Assembly (NCBI GenBank): GCA_003532555.1
Contig: DOEU01000102.1
Coordinates: 1-11,702, forward strand
DNA length: 11,702 nt
DNA from: Verrucomicrobiota bacterium
GTDB taxonomy: Bacteria > Verrucomicrobiota > Kiritimatiellia > Kiritimatiellales > Pontiellaceae
Reading direction: 5' to 3'
The notes beneath the pieces are model-generated. The model made no database searches and was not told the origin of the DNA. It was given only the letters and a program-made list of their open reading frames with translations. Below, one piece after another: positions 1 through 7,375 of this stretch; position 1 is the stretch's first letter, and the number at the start of each line of letters is the position of its first letter. The position numbers and the translations under genes are program-made.

Positions 1-903
1 AATTATTGTATTATCAGCATATGGGCTCCGCTCAATGGCACGTAAGACACGTCCGACATTATCGTCCGTAAAATTAATCGAAGCCAAATACCCCCGCCGA
101 ATTTCTTCCCAAGCATTATCACGGCGAACCGGAATCTCGACATAAATCTGGGCGTTGGCTTGACCCGGTATAGGAATATCAGTTAAGTCATCGGCTTTAA
201 TCGGAGGTTCTTCAATCGGATCTGGAAAACGATCCCAATTTTCCTCTGGCATAATAAACGATGTATGCGGAAGAATAAAGCCAACAGCTAGGAAAAACGG
301 CTTTTCATGGTCACGACTTAGAAATTCTAATGCATGTTTTGCACTGAGGTAATCCTGAAAATCTTCAAGTGGATTGCTAGCCGGACAAGCCACTGTACGT
401 TTGTTGTAGGGCTCAGGATGATAGCCCTTTTCGGCGATTTTGTGCAGCTTAGCGTTGCCGTAATATTTATATTCATCCCATTGTTCATCCGTGCGCCAGG
501 AGCGGTCCGGATTATGATATACCTTGGTCAGTCCACAGGTCGTGTATCCATTATCTTTGAACAATTTCGGTAAAGGTGTCGTAAAATGATCCAACTCACC
601 GGTATCAATGTGATTGAGATTATAAAACGGATAGAGACCGGAATGATGCGGTTCTACTCCCAACATCAGCGCATTGCGACTCGGGGAACATCCAGGTGCT
701 GTACAGTGAGCATTAATAAAATTCACACCGTTGCGTGCTAGTCTATCCATATTGGGCGTTAATGCTTGTGGGTGACCTCCAAGGAATCCACACCAGTCGT
801 TCATATCATCGATGCAGATCATCAATATATTCGGTCGTTTTGCCTCTAACGAACAAGAGGTCAATAAGCCAACCACTAATAACCCACACCTCACCACATT
901 CAT
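1..903 (-). CDS. Sulfatase C, S1 family (formylglycine-dependent), 3' end missing
   Basis: This is a partial type I sulfatase that hydrolyses sulfate esters, probably on a polysaccharide or its oligosaccharides. The reading frame is open for 301 codons from the ATG at 903 to the left edge. The N-terminus has a hydrophobic leader ending LLTSCSLEAKRPN; LTSC could be a lipobox (C17), or cleavage could follow SLEA. Next come the metal-binding aspartates in CIDDMNDW (D32, D33), and then CSPSR at residues 72-76, the C-x-P-x-R signature whose cysteine becomes formylglycine. The block KPFFLAVGFILPH follows near residue 201. The late SDHG/GDHG metal site lies beyond the edge, so roughly 150-250 residues are missing. 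The opening resembles iduronate-2-sulfatase-like enzymes (S1_7-type), though subfamily and substrate are uncertain. The start lies 1 nt after the stop of the preceding hydrolase gene, so the two are probably co-translated. Confidence 0.93.
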   Translation of the reverse strand, partial: MNVVRCGLLVVGLLTSCSLEAKRPNILMICIDDMNDWCGFLGGHPQALTPNMDRLARNGVNFINAHCTAPGCSPSRNALMLGVEPHHSGLYPFYNLNHIDTGELDHFTTPLPKLFKDNGYTTCGLTKVYHNPDRSWRTDEQWDEYKYYGNAKLHKIAEKGYHPEPYNKRTVACPASNPLEDFQDYLSAKHALEFLSRDHEKPFFLAVGFILPHTSFIMPEENWDRFPDPIEEPPIKADDLTDIPIPGQANAQIYVEIPVRRDNAWEEIRRGYLASINFTDDNVGRVLRAIERSPYADNTII

Positions 904-904
904 G

Positions 905-2614
905 CTAATTCCCCCACCCTTCTTCCAGCAGCTTGCGGTCTATCAAGAGTTTTTCTTTTTCAATCAGATATTCACCGGGCTTCGCTATAAAGCTAATAGT
1001 GCCTTCCTTTTCGGAAACCAGCACCCACCGTGACCCTTCCCTACGATAAATCCAGTGTTTTCCAAGAGATGGAAGTTTGAGCTCAAAATCATGACCAGCT
1101 TCATAATCCAGCTTGACCACCAGTTCACCGGTATGGAGCTCTTTCCAGTGCGGACGAATAAATTGAGTGTCGGGCATAAGCGTTATATGTAGCGCACCGT
1201 TTTCGCACGGTTCAATGAAATAAAGACCGGTTCCCTCATAGTTAACGAAGGAAGAGTTGCCGACTCCAATGATAGATTGCGGATGGCCAGGAACCGCTGC
1301 CTCTATCTCACCTGAATAGATCAGTTTTCCCTCGTGAAAAACTGCACTGGAACGCGATTCAAATGAATAGATCGTGTCCACATCTTTGAACTGCTGCTTG
1401 GCCACCATGAACGAAGCGGCTTTTTTCGGTGTAGTCTTCAGATTGAAGACGTGGCTTCCCCCCAGATACTCGACATAGCCCGTAAGCCCATACGTCCATT
1501 GTGCTGCAATCTGTGCGCCAACGTCTTGATAGAATTCCGCCATCGCTGGATACATATAACTACTCTGATTGCAGAAAGTCTCAAATTCATACACCAACTT
1601 GGCTTTATTTCTAAAGGCTTCGGAACGGAGCCATCCTAACCGCTCTTCTGTTTCCGAAACCGCTTGAATATAGGGTAGATAGTTTTTATTACTTAAGTCT
1701 TCCGGGTTTTCCCAAAACGGCTTCTTGAGGTCGCTCTGCCCCGGATAGAGACAAAATGAAATGGCATCAATATTGGAGTCAGCGATTCCTCGGAACGCGG
1801 CCCGGTTCTTCTCGATGAGCCCTTCCCAACCACAGTTCCAAACAACGGGTTGCGTCGCCCCTTCTTCATGGAATAGCTTAACCATACCGTTCAGATAATC
1901 ACGCGTATTCTTATAGCTCCACTTTTCGAATGCATCGCGGGTGCCTTCAGGATTTTTTTTCTGCCATTTTTCAAAACACCAATAGCTCGGCTCATTCACG
2001 GGTTCTAACACCGCAATCGACGGATGTTTTTTCAACTGTTGACCATTGTATGGATTGATCTTGTTGAGCAGTTGGCGAATAAACTTTTCGGTTGCAGCTA
2101 TCGCCTTGGGTTCAACCAACCAGTCTTCTCTTGGCAGCTTCGCGGCAAAAGAATCTTTTTCGTAGGGAAACTGCGTGCCATCGTGATCAAGATGATTCAG
2201 GAAGGTCAGGTAAACATACAGTCCACGGTTTTGCGCTTCGGCCATCAAATATAGAAATTGATCCAACCAGATTGTTTCAACTAGATTTCCTTCAGCATCC
2301 GTAAAATCGGCGGGCATAAGATGAACTCGAATTAACTCAGCACCTAACAACTGGATTTCATCGAAGCTTTCATCGGTCACTCTTTTGAGATCTCGCGCCT
2401 TCAAAGGCATCAGTACACCCTGGTTGTGCATTCGGGCACCATGCTCAAAACTCAGACAAGGCTGAAAGTTAAATCCAAAGAGGTTTACATCGGTCCCGTC
2501 GGCATAGAAAAGCTGGCCATCTTTTACTTCAATGGGCTGAAAAAAGCTATCTGCTGATGTAAAGCCTGCGATTGCCAAACACGCCGCTAATAACCCATGA
2601 CGAGCACGTTTCAT
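905..2614 (-). CDS. Exported clan GH-A glycoside hydrolase, copy 3 of 3
   Basis: A 569-residue glycoside hydrolase, probably retaining, with a (beta/alpha)8 barrel. A signal peptide is visible: basic KRAR, a hydrophobic stretch, and probable cleavage after FTSA (residue 21). The barrel spans roughly 30-410. It carries the likely acid/base in EPVNEP (E208) and the likely nucleophile in VYEFET (E343, less likely E345), the Asn-Glu plus late-Glu pattern of clan GH-A. Conserved blocks shared with the other two copies are PADFTD, FCLYPGQ, NYLPY and NLKTTPKKA. A C-terminal beta-rich region (about 415-560) looks like an accessory beta-sandwich. The barrel is cellulase/GH5-like, but I cannot place it in a named family and the substrate is unknown. 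The ATG overlaps the symporter stop (TAATG) and is preceded by a strong GAGGTGAGG ribosome site, so translation is probably coupled to transporter synthesis. Confidence 0.88.
   Translation of the reverse strand: MKRARHGLLAACLAIAGFTSADSFFQPIEVKDGQLFYADGTDVNLFGFNFQPCLSFEHGARMHNQGVLMPLKARDLKRVTDESFDEIQLLGAELIRVHLMPADFTDAEGNLVETIWLDQFLYLMAEAQNRGLYVYLTFLNHLDHDGTQFPYEKDSFAAKLPREDWLVEPKAIAATEKFIRQLLNKINPYNGQQLKKHPSIAVLEPVNEPSYWCFEKWQKKNPEGTRDAFEKWSYKNTRDYLNGMVKLFHEEGATQPVVWNCGWEGLIEKNRAAFRGIADSNIDAISFCLYPGQSDLKKPFWENPEDLSNKNYLPYIQAVSETEERLGWLRSEAFRNKAKLVYEFETFCNQSSYMYPAMAEFYQDVGAQIAAQWTYGLTGYVEYLGGSHVFNLKTTPKKAASFMVAKQQFKDVDTIYSFESRSSAVFHEGKLIYSGEIEAAVPGHPQSIIGVGNSSFVNYEGTGLYFIEPCENGALHITLMPDTQFIRPHWKELHTGELVVKLDYEAGHDFELKLPSLGKHWIYRREGSRWVLVSEKEGTISFIAKPGEYLIEKEKLLIDRKLLEEGWGN
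910..915 (-). promoter_or_regulatory. Ribosome binding site for sulfatase C
   Basis: On the minus strand a GGGGGA run, inside a purine-rich AAGAAGGGTGGGGGAA stretch, ends six bases before the ATG at 903. It lies within the last codons of GH-A copy 3. It supports 903 as the true start and tight coupling with the gene before it. Confidence 0.45.
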
Positions 2615-4020
2615 TAAACCTCACCTCGACGCTCTTCGAGCTCACCGCGAATCCGATAAGCATCGTCTTCACTAATAGAATAAAATTTCAGACACAAGAT
2701 GGCCAAGACCGGCGCCAATACCGATGCACTGACAAAGAAAAACCGAAGTAAGGTCATAGTGCCTTCCGGCTGATTCGCCCCCAGCGTCTCATCAAAACCA
2801 CTGAAGTGGAGAGCAATACCTGAAACAAGGAAGGTGAAAGATGTTCCAAACTTGGTAATCCAAGTAAATACCGAACTGATCATTCCTTCGCGCCGTTCTC
2901 CAAATTGATATTCATCCCAGTCGCACAAGTCGGCAATCATCGAGGGCACAATCACCCCCAGTGAAACCCAAACCGGTCCATTGAGTATAGCATCGAGTAA
3001 TAATAGATAGGGTGCATCTGGAGTAAAGATAAACCATTTGGAAACCCCGCCACAGGCTGTCATCAGCAATACCCAAAACATAGCCCGGCGTTTGCCCAAT
3101 TTTATTGCTAGAAAACGCAGCACATAAATCGCAATGAATCCGACGATCGCAAAACCGGTTCCATTCATGGCATTGAGCACAATGCCCTGTTCCACATGAC
3201 CCTGCTTTACATGATAAATAACAATATACATGGCGATACTGCCCGCAATCGTACCGCAGAAATTCAACGCGAATACAATCCCTACCAACCCGAGCATTGG
3301 CTTGGAAGAAGCTGCCTGCCCAATGGCTTTGATAAATCCAATATTCTGGTCTTCCTTCTGCGCCACATTGTAGAAGCGCTCTTTACCGAATATAGCTGGA
3401 AGCACTCCCAAACCAAAAAAGACCAGAATACCGAGCCCTAGTGCCATCCATCTCGCTCCGATGAGCGTGTTCGGAAAAATAGACAGATTAGTTGCAGGCA
3501 GATACCAGTTCACACATAGATTACCAATATTAAAAAAAAGCGCCCAATAAAACATAAGCCGCGTTCGCTCATGGTAATCTGGGGTCTGCTCGCAGGTCAG
3601 TGCATAAACCGGAACAGAATAGATAGTATACGCCGTAAAAAATAGAATACTCCCGACGGTTAACCAAAGAAAAGTAGCCATTTCTCCCAAACCCTGAGGA
3701 ACCATCCATATTGAAATAAACGTCAAGGCCATAAGCAGCGCACCAGCAAAAACAAACGGACGGCGACGGCCATATTTTGAAGTAAAGCGATCAGAAATAC
3801 GTCCCATGATCGGATCGGTGAACGCATCCCAAATCCGGGGAATAGTCATAGCAAGACCGAACAAAGCCGGATTCAACCCCAAGAAAATTTGGAAAATTGG
3901 CTGCGCCATATACTGGACAATTAGCCCCCCATTCTGAAAAGGAAAACCACCAGCTCCAACGGCAATTTTTTGTCCAATCGGAATTCGATCTTCAGCTTTA
4001 GTGTTATGATGTTTTTTCAT
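2614..4020 (-). CDS. GPH-family (MelB-like) cation:glycoside symporter
   Basis: A 468-residue inner-membrane transporter of the major facilitator superfamily, glycoside-pentoside-hexuronide:cation symporter family. It probably imports oligosaccharides or glycosides released outside the cytoplasm, driven by Na+ or H+. The decisive evidence is RIWDAFTDPIMG at residues 62-73. It reproduces the MelB helix II motif, and D65 and D69 correspond to the MelB cation-site aspartates D55 and D59. The following loop, SDRFTSKYGRRRPF, is the family's basic loop 2-3. The TPDYHERTRL block near 146-155 is also typical. Many hydrophobic segments spread across the length fit twelve helices, and the length is normal for the family. 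It lies 27 nt downstream of the cytoplasmic GH-A gene and overlaps the exported GH-A gene by 1 nt, so it belongs to this degradation operon. No strong Shine-Dalgarno precedes its ATG. The sugar substrate cannot be told from the sequence. Confidence 0.92.
   Translation of the reverse strand: MKKHHNTKAEDRIPIGQKIAVGAGGFPFQNGGLIVQYMAQPIFQIFLGLNPALFGLAMTIPRIWDAFTDPIMGRISDRFTSKYGRRRPFVFAGALLMALTFISIWMVPQGLGEMATFLWLTVGSILFFTAYTIYSVPVYALTCEQTPDYHERTRLMFYWALFFNIGNLCVNWYLPATNLSIFPNTLIGARWMALGLGILVFFGLGVLPAIFGKERFYNVAQKEDQNIGFIKAIGQAASSKPMLGLVGIVFALNFCGTIAGSIAMYIVIYHVKQGHVEQGIVLNAMNGTGFAIVGFIAIYVLRFLAIKLGKRRAMFWVLLMTACGGVSKWFIFTPDAPYLLLLDAILNGPVWVSLGVIVPSMIADLCDWDEYQFGERREGMISSVFTWITKFGTSFTFLVSGIALHFSGFDETLGANQPEGTMTLLRFFFVSASVLAPVLAILCLKFYSISEDDAYRIRGELEERRGEV
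2619..2627 (-). promoter_or_regulatory. Strong ribosome binding site for GH-A copy 3
   Basis: The minus-strand sequence GAGGTGAGG lies four bases before the ATG at 2614, inside the final codons of the symporter gene (which ends ...RRGEV). Together with the TAATG stop/start overlap it fixes the start of the hydrolase and suggests translational coupling. Confidence 0.75.
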
Positions 4021-4047
4021 ACGTTTTACAGAGATCCAAAATTAAAT

Positions 4048-5703
4048 TTAATTAACGCTGATTCCATCCGTCTTACGAATAAGCGGAAAGGAATAGGTTC
4101 CAGGCATATCCGTTAATTCAATTGGCTGATACCCCGGAAATTTCAACCTAAAAGGTATGGCTGTTTCCACGTCCACCTCGGTGACCAGCCCGCCATCTGC
4201 ATGCCATTGCCATGCATCCCGAACCGGTCTCGCTTGCGGATATAATTCAATCTGAACGACATGGTCATCGACATGGATAAAATAGAGCCCTTTACTGTTA
4301 CACGCAACCCATGGAGAGGAGCCATAGCCAATGATCTTTTTGGGGAATTCAGGCAGATCGATCGGACACCAAGAGAGATCACCAGAATAATAAAAACAAT
4401 CATTCAGATATGCCATACTGAGATCATGCTCGAAGGAGAGCGCCACCCCATTGAATTGGTCATCATAGTCACTGAGGGTACTAAATTCAAAACCACGCGG
4501 CAGTTCACGAAATATCTGACCCGCAATAATATAACCAACTGCTTTCTTCGGTGTCGTCTTCAAGTTGAGATTGTGAGAGCAACCCATGTGAGCCGAGTAG
4601 ATGTTAAAACAGTGTGTCCACATCGTGGCCATCTGCACCCCGAGTGCGCGGAAAAGCTTCGCTATCGCTGGATGCAAATACGAACTCTTTTCATTGTACA
4701 TCGTTTCAAATTCGTAAACCATTTTTGCCTTTTTGGCGAACAAGGGATCACGAAGCCAACCGAGCGAGAGCTCTTCATCAAAGCATTTTTTAAGGAACGG
4801 TAAATAGTTGTGACCACTCAGATCCGCTGGATGCTCAATAAAGGGTTCACCCACATCGTCCTGCCCCGGATAGAGACAGAAAGCCACAGCATCCGCTTTA
4901 GAATCGGCGATCGCCTCGAAAACATCGTGCCGACCGTCAATCATACGCGGCCAGTTACAATTCCAGACTACCGGCTGTTCCGCCCCTTCTCCATGTAAAA
5001 GATCACACATCGCATCAATATAATTCTTAACAACGCCTTGCCGATATTGAGTGTAATCCACCTCATTATAAACGGCATCATTGGCATTCACCCACGCCTT
5101 AAACTGTCTTTGCTGAACCGGATGTTCACGCATCTGGGCATACGTGCTGTATTCCGGTTCATTTATCAATCCCCAAACGCAGATCGCATCATCATCCTTC
5201 AGCTTCCGTCCATTGTACGGATTCGTCCAGTTGATCAGCTGCCGGATCATATTCTGCGTCTTAGCCACACAGTCTGGATCAAAAATCCACTCCTCCCGCG
5301 AATACTTCGGAACAAAAGAATCTTTAACGAAGACATACTCCATCTGGTTGAGGAACGTGATGTAAACATACACCCCATTTTCACGTGCTTTATGAACTAA
5401 ATAGCCCAACATATCTAGCCACATGGTATCTACCAGGTTTCCATCCGAATCCGTAAAATCGGCCGGGGTCAAGTGGCAGCGAATCACGTCGCAATCCATC
5501 CTTTGCAAATCCTGAAAACCGTCATCGCACATTTCCTTCATGACCCGGGCGGTCATCGGCAACCCCATGTGCTCCATACGAAATTTATACTCCCAGTAGA
5601 GGTTAGGCTGGAAGTTATTACCCCAAAGGACAACCTCTGAACCGTCTTCATAGTGCAGCACCCCCTCATGCACCGACATTTTCATTGGAAATCTGTTTCT
5701 CAT
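4048..5703 (-). CDS. Cytoplasmic clan GH-A glycoside hydrolase, copy 2 of 3
   Basis: A 551-residue paralogue of the two exported GH-A hydrolases here, but with no signal peptide. The protein begins MRNRFPMKMS and enters the first barrel strand at once (GVLHYEDG). An in-frame TAA lies about eight codons upstream, so a leader cannot have been missed. The barrel carries the likely acid/base in LINEP (E182) and the likely nucleophile in VYEFET (E331). Shared blocks are PADFTD, FCLYPGQ, NYLPF and NLKTTPKKA, with a beta-rich C-terminal region from about 403. It has 14 cysteines against 5-6 in the mature exported copies, which fits a reducing cytoplasm. It probably hydrolyses imported oligosaccharides and sits directly upstream of the symporter gene. 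The start is the first ATG; M7 or M9 are alternatives and none has a good ribosome site. It follows a 179-base gap and may open a second transcription unit. Exact family and substrate are unknown. Confidence 0.88.
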   Translation of the reverse strand: MRNRFPMKMSVHEGVLHYEDGSEVVLWGNNFQPNLYWEYKFRMEHMGLPMTARVMKEMCDDGFQDLQRMDCDVIRCHLTPADFTDSDGNLVDTMWLDMLGYLVHKARENGVYVYITFLNQMEYVFVKDSFVPKYSREEWIFDPDCVAKTQNMIRQLINWTNPYNGRKLKDDDAICVWGLINEPEYSTYAQMREHPVQQRQFKAWVNANDAVYNEVDYTQYRQGVVKNYIDAMCDLLHGEGAEQPVVWNCNWPRMIDGRHDVFEAIADSKADAVAFCLYPGQDDVGEPFIEHPADLSGHNYLPFLKKCFDEELSLGWLRDPLFAKKAKMVYEFETMYNEKSSYLHPAIAKLFRALGVQMATMWTHCFNIYSAHMGCSHNLNLKTTPKKAVGYIIAGQIFRELPRGFEFSTLSDYDDQFNGVALSFEHDLSMAYLNDCFYYSGDLSWCPIDLPEFPKKIIGYGSSPWVACNSKGLYFIHVDDHVVQIELYPQARPVRDAWQWHADGGLVTEVDVETAIPFRLKFPGYQPIELTDMPGTYSFPLIRKTDGISVN

Positions 5704-5770
5704 GGTGAGTATTCTTTTATCCTCTTACTTTAGCAATTAAGAATGAGGGAATCTTCGCTCTATAATCAAA

Positions 5771-5800
5771 CATTTAATTTATATTTGTATATCATTTAAT
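5771..5800. repeat. Direct repeat of CATTTAAT, two copies 22 bp apart
   Basis: The octamer CATTTAAT occurs exactly at 5771-5778 and again at 5793-5800 (ATTAAATG on the minus strand). Start-to-start spacing is 22 bp, about two helical turns, so both copies would face the same side of the DNA. This could be a regulator site near the presumed promoter of GH-A copy 2. In such AT-rich DNA chance repetition is quite possible. Confidence 0.35.
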
Positions 5801-5844
5801 GTGCATCGCCTTTAGTTTTCCTTATTTCCCTTTGAAATCAACTA

Positions 5845-5871
5845 ATCCGAAAGAAACTCCCCTTCTCGAAT
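5845..5871 (-). terminator. Hairpin just after the GH10 gene; attenuator, processing site or weak terminator
   Basis: In the minus-strand transcript AUUCGA-GAA can pair with UUC-UU-UCGGAU. That gives a nine-pair stem with one G-U pair and a two-base bulge around a seven-base loop, GGGGAGU. It begins about 12 bases after the GH10 stop codon. No uridine tract follows, so it does not look like a standard intrinsic terminator. It may stabilise the upstream message or reduce read-through. Confidence 0.3.
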
Positions 5872-5882
5872 CGCCTATTTTT

Positions 5883-7343
5883 TTACTGCAAAACAATCAT
5901 TTGCTTAACGGCTCCTCTTAAAAATCGAACTCTCTGCGGATCATGACCTTCGATACGGATCAAATAATCCCCATAAAATCCACGAAAATATTGCCGTCCT
6001 GCTTTAATCCGTCCTTTCCAATGCGTATGCCAGCGCCGATTAATGAGTTCATCCATTACCTGCCCGACCTCGGTCAGCGAACCATCTCGGTTAATTACTC
6101 CAGCATCGATCCAGCCCATCTCCCGGCGGAATACATTCCACCACGTCACCTGATTAATGTAGGGTTTGGAAAAAGCCAAGATATGGAAGTTAGCCACCCA
6201 CAGAGCCAGTTCATTTCGGTCAGCTCCAATATTATTCGGTTTAGCCCCTTCATTTAATCGGCGAGAGGGCATAGAAAATTCAGTGATCGCCATCTGCTTG
6301 CCCAATTCAGAAAACCATTCCAGTCCCGAATTAATACTCTCCATGAAATACATTCTTTCGCCAGTACTATGCTTTCCGGTTTTAACCGAAACAACGCCTT
6401 TTGGTTCATAGCGTCCCTGATAGCCGATCACATCAAACGGCGCATCTAGCTTGATTAGCTGCTTTAAATAGTCGTGGATCTCTCGGGTAAACGTGTTTTC
6501 GGGATGTCTATTCCAAATGCCGGTCTCAAGCACTACCAGCTTGGCGTCCGGAAGATATTCCCTTGCCTGGCGAACAACCTTGGCACCATTCTCCGGATTA
6601 CGCATCCAATCGAAAGCGAACAGGTTTGTCATGCCATATTGCGCCCCGTCATACTTTTCGAACCAATAAGGCCAGTGGACCATCTCGTTCATAACGTCAT
6701 ATTCAAAAAATTCGCCTTCGAACTGATCTGCCACATCAGCCACCCGCTTGGTATAGAAATCCCACAGCTTCTCCTCGTTATCCAGTTCCCGCCACCAGCC
6801 CGGCTTTTTCATATGCACGTACTGAATAATATGAAATCGCGGATCTAAGCCAAGCTGCCCACACCATTCCAATTCCTGCCGCACCTGGCTCCAGTTGCCA
6901 TATGGCTCATCCAGCTCACGCCACCACTCATTCAAATAATTACAGACGTTTGCCGAATTGAATAATTTTTGTAACGATTCCGATGAAAGAGAAAAGGCAC
7001 TCGGGTACTGTTTAAAATCCCAACTATTCGCCCCAAACTTGAACGCATGTTCCAACTGCTCAATCTCAACACTACCCTCGAATGCATTCCCATTTGAATC
7101 GATCAGCGTGAGCTCAAAATCTCCTTTTCGATGACGCTCAATCTCCTGCGCCACCTGATCCATTAGCTCGATATTGCGGTGATCCACCCCACTCCACGGA
7201 TACGTTTTCCCCGATTTATCGGTAATCGCTTCACGAAGATCCAACCCCTCGATTAAATAATTGTATTCATTCAGATAGGTTGAACCCAAAGACGACATGC
7301 CTATCATCAGGGGAACCATTACCAACCGCATCATGACCCTCAT
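5883..7343 (-). CDS. Exported GH10-family glycosidase (endo-xylanase-like)
   Basis: A 486-residue glycoside hydrolase of family 10 type, the endo-1,4-beta-xylanase family, with retaining hydrolysis in a TIM barrel. An N-terminal domain with the fold-start block HAFKFGANSWDF (about residues 99-110) is common in GH10-like proteins that carry a small beta domain before the barrel. The likely acid/base is E220 in YDVMNEM (xylanases: DVVNE) and the likely nucleophile is E355 in AITEFSM (xylanases: ITELD). The end block TWWNVFRREMGW matches the usual last barrel strand. Departures from the classical motifs mean xylan is not assured as substrate. I chose the ATG at 7343 over the GTG at 7355 because GAGGTGG sits eight bases before the ATG and overlaps the GTG. 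It also gives a hydrophobic leader (MRLVMVPLMIGM) suggesting export. It follows GH-A copy 1 by 32 nt. Confidence 0.85.
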   Translation of the reverse strand: MRVMMRLVMVPLMIGMSSLGSTYLNEYNYLIEGLDLREAITDKSGKTYPWSGVDHRNIELMDQVAQEIERHRKGDFELTLIDSNGNAFEGSVEIEQLEHAFKFGANSWDFKQYPSAFSLSSESLQKLFNSANVCNYLNEWWRELDEPYGNWSQVRQELEWCGQLGLDPRFHIIQYVHMKKPGWWRELDNEEKLWDFYTKRVADVADQFEGEFFEYDVMNEMVHWPYWFEKYDGAQYGMTNLFAFDWMRNPENGAKVVRQAREYLPDAKLVVLETGIWNRHPENTFTREIHDYLKQLIKLDAPFDVIGYQGRYEPKGVVSVKTGKHSTGERMYFMESINSGLEWFSELGKQMAITEFSMPSRRLNEGAKPNNIGADRNELALWVANFHILAFSKPYINQVTWWNVFRREMGWIDAGVINRDGSLTEVGQVMDELINRRWHTHWKGRIKAGRQYFRGFYGDYLIRIEGHDPQRVRFLRGAVKQMIVLQ

Positions 7344-7351
7344 ACCTGATT

Positions 7352-7358
7352 CCACCTC
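7352..7358 (-). promoter_or_regulatory. Ribosome binding site that sets the GH10 start
   Basis: The minus-strand GAGGTGG lies eight bases before the ATG at 7343. The in-frame GTG at 7355 is contained within this motif, so initiation at the ATG is far more likely. Confidence 0.65.
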
Positions 7359-7375
7359 AACATCTATTACACTCT

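Larger units (their letters stand above)
5704..5882 (-). promoter_or_regulatory. Intergenic region, probable promoter/operator for the downstream half of the locus
   Basis: This 179-base stretch is by far the largest non-coding gap in the window. It separates the GH10 gene from GH-A copy 2. Positions 5761-5800 are 36/40 A or T, in sharp contrast to the surrounding coding DNA. Minus-strand candidates for a -10 element include TATAGA and TATAAA within that patch, but no convincing -35 box at proper spacing could be picked. A repeated octamer and a hairpin within the gap are listed separately. A promoter here is an inference from the gap size and base composition. Confidence 0.4.

Noticed and set aside
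2579..2590. Possible lipobox LAAC (C12) in the leader of GH-A copy 3
   Set aside because: The cysteine sits in the middle of the hydrophobic segment, too near the basic N-terminus. Cleavage after FTSA fits better.
4021..4047. Possible separate promoter or terminator between GH-A copy 2 and the symporter
   Set aside because: The 27-base gap has no hairpin or convincing promoter boxes and is better read as an ordinary intra-operon spacer.
4261..4803. Plus-strand open frame of 180 codons opposite GH-A copy 2
   Set aside because: It is fully antisense to a well-supported hydrolase gene and has no recognisable motif or ribosome site.
5761..5766. Perfect TATAAT on the plus strand
   Set aside because: No plus-strand gene lies downstream; it occurs in a very AT-rich patch and is probably chance.
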